Shown in pieces: positions 15,872 through 16,649 of a stretch of 16,649 bases of DNA. Numbering within the stretch: the stretch's first letter is position 1; each line of letters opens with the position of its first letter. The stretch is from Eubacteriales Family XIII. Incertae Sedis bacterium (lineage in GTDB: Bacteria > Bacillota > Clostridia > Peptostreptococcales > Anaerovoracaceae), in NCBI GenBank assembly GCA_031290715.1, contig JAITNA010000081.1, positions 1 through 16,649 on the forward strand. The letters run 5' to 3'. A program made the position numbers and the translations under genes. The notes beneath the pieces were generated by a model that was not told the origin of the DNA, did not search any database, and was given only the letters and a program-made list of their open reading frames with translations.

Positions 15872-15918
15872 ATTCATTACAAATGTATTACATATTATGT
15901 AATACATTTGTAATGAAT
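15872..15918. repeat. 47-bp near-perfect palindrome
   Basis: Two 23-bp arms (15872-15894 and 15896-15918) are exact reverse complements around a single T at 15895. Each arm contains ATTACA twice in the same orientation with an 11-bp period. The right arm ends 15 nt before the ATG of the downstream gene, and the palindrome overlaps its best promoter candidate. It could be an operator, a transcript hairpin masking the ribosome site, or a transposon-end structure. It is much more AT-rich than its surroundings. Confidence 0.9.
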
Positions 15919-15933
15919 GAAAGGATGTTTGTC

Positions 15934-16572
15934 ATGGCCGATTATCCGGATTGGGTAATGAAACACAAGCGGAAAGGCACCTACATCAACAAAGCAGGTA
16001 ACAAATACTACCTTTACGCCGCGCATTCCGAGCGTGTGCCGGGTACGAAGAAGGTAGTTCGCGTAAGCGACGGATATTTAGGCAGGGTTACAGAAAAGGA
16101 CGGCTTCATACCGGCGAAGAGGAAACTATCGGGAGAGGTTTTCGTCTATGAATACGGTTTTTCGCATACGATCTTGGCGTTGTGCGGACGTATCCATTCA
16201 GGCTTGCGCCGTGAGTTCAAGGCAAATGCGGATTTCGTGATGGCTTCGGGTGCGCTTTTGTTCATGTATGGGGAGATCCGGCAGGAAACTTATGAGACAT
16301 CGTGGCTGTTGATGTCGTTGCCGGGCCTTAGCATGGATACGGCGCCGACAGGGAAACAGCGCGCGGGCATTGAGCGAACAGGAAGAATGATTGCAGATAC
16401 ACTAAAAAAGCGATTCGGGGATGAACTGCCGGAAGCATTTGCGCTATTGCCTTGTATACGGATGGTGTGCATGGCAGGTGATCACCGGGCGGCAGCGATA
16501 CCGCCGGGCGCTGCCGCATTCTGCGAAAGACATAGGATAGTTTTCAAAGAGGATAAAGAAAATGGCGAATAG
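15934..16572 (+). CDS. Uncharacterised protein, probably part of a mobile element
   Basis: This 212-residue protein is not one I can name. The N-terminal 60 residues (KYYLYAAHSERVPGTKK, then DGYLGRVTEKDG) recall the beta-hairpin N-terminus of IS1634/IS4-like transposases. No DDE catalytic domain follows. The middle (about 70-130) is helical and moderately hydrophobic, and the end is charged. The ATG at 15934 is chosen because AAGGA lies 8 nt upstream; in-frame ATGs at 15913 and 15925 and a TTG at 15844 are less well supported, the TTG lying before the palindrome. Base composition is more AT-rich than in the neighbouring cluster. A transposase-like reading frame follows within 20 nt. A DNA-binding accessory role is inference. 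Confidence 0.7.
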   Translation: MADYPDWVMKHKRKGTYINKAGNKYYLYAAHSERVPGTKKVVRVSDGYLGRVTEKDGFIPAKRKLSGEVFVYEYGFSHTILALCGRIHSGLRREFKANADFVMASGALLFMYGEIRQETYETSWLLMSLPGLSMDTAPTGKQRAGIERTGRMIADTLKKRFGDELPEAFALLPCIRMVCMAGDHRAAAIPPGAAAFCERHRIVFKEDKENGE

Positions 16573-16587
16573 CAAAATAAGGAGATA

Positions 16588-16649
16588 TTGTTGGTTGCGT
16601 TCTTCGCCATTTTGTCAGGCGCGGACAACTTTGGCGCGATAGCGGTTTA
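16588..16649 (+). CDS. Start of an ISAs1-like transposase, cut by the window edge
   Basis: Reading from TTG at 16588 gives LLVAFFAILSGADNFGAIAV, open to the end of the window. This matches the characteristic N-terminal helix of ISAs1-family transposases (consensus like LLLALLAVLSGADSWEEIAEFA). AAGGAG (16579-16584) could serve TTG at 16591 with 6-nt spacing. The frame is the same as that of the preceding gene, whose TAG is 15 nt upstream. Alternatively, ATG at 16562 followed by a -1 shift near 16579 would give a natural-looking longer N-terminus. Only 20 codons are visible, so the call is tentative. Confidence 0.5.
   Translation, partial: MLVAFFAILSGADNFGAIAV

Overview
The window is GC-rich, with SD-type ribosome sites (GGAGG, AGGAGG) and sigma-A-like promoters. 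It carries a MutS2 with Smr domain, ZapA, and pheST behind a YsgA/RlmP-type methyltransferase. That gene set and order point to a Bacillota (Firmicutes) bacterium, most likely an anaerobic member of class Clostridia. I cannot name the genus.

Layout, left to right. Positions 1-374 hold no convincing gene: there is a leftward promoter, AT-rich sequence and a terminator-like hairpin. Then come two leftward genes: a chemotaxis receptor without a sensor domain (375-2102) and an AlaA-type alanine aminotransferase (2203-3429). A 262-nt divergent gap carries a nested palindromic repeat and the promoter of a rightward gene for a transglutaminase-like lipoprotein (3692-4999). That gene collides tail to tail, stop codon on stop codon, with a seven-gene leftward cluster. 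Read in transcription order, the cluster is RNA 2'-O-methyltransferase, pheS, pheT, zapA, mutS2, argS and a TPR protein (15735 down to 4996). It combines translation (PheRS, ArgRS, rRNA methylation), cell division (ZapA) and DNA or ribosome quality control (MutS2). Several junctions are tightly coupled: TAATG between zapA and mutS2, and 3 nt between argS and the TPR gene.

The right edge (about 15800-16649) looks like the beginning of a mobile element. It has a 47-bp near-perfect palindrome, a 212-codon gene of unknown function, and the first codons of an ORF resembling the N-terminus of ISAs1-like transposases, cut by the window end.

The most unusual structures are three. First, a 142-nt imperfect hairpin in the pheT 5' region, whose wobble pairs all favour folding of the pheT-sense RNA and which starts just downstream of a TATAAT box. 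Second, the 47-bp palindrome and two-gene arrangement at the right edge. Third, the nested palindrome at 3511-3586. Alanine/glycine-rich or acidic low-complexity insertions also recur in several otherwise conserved proteins. No rRNA, tRNA, CRISPR array or T-box was seen.
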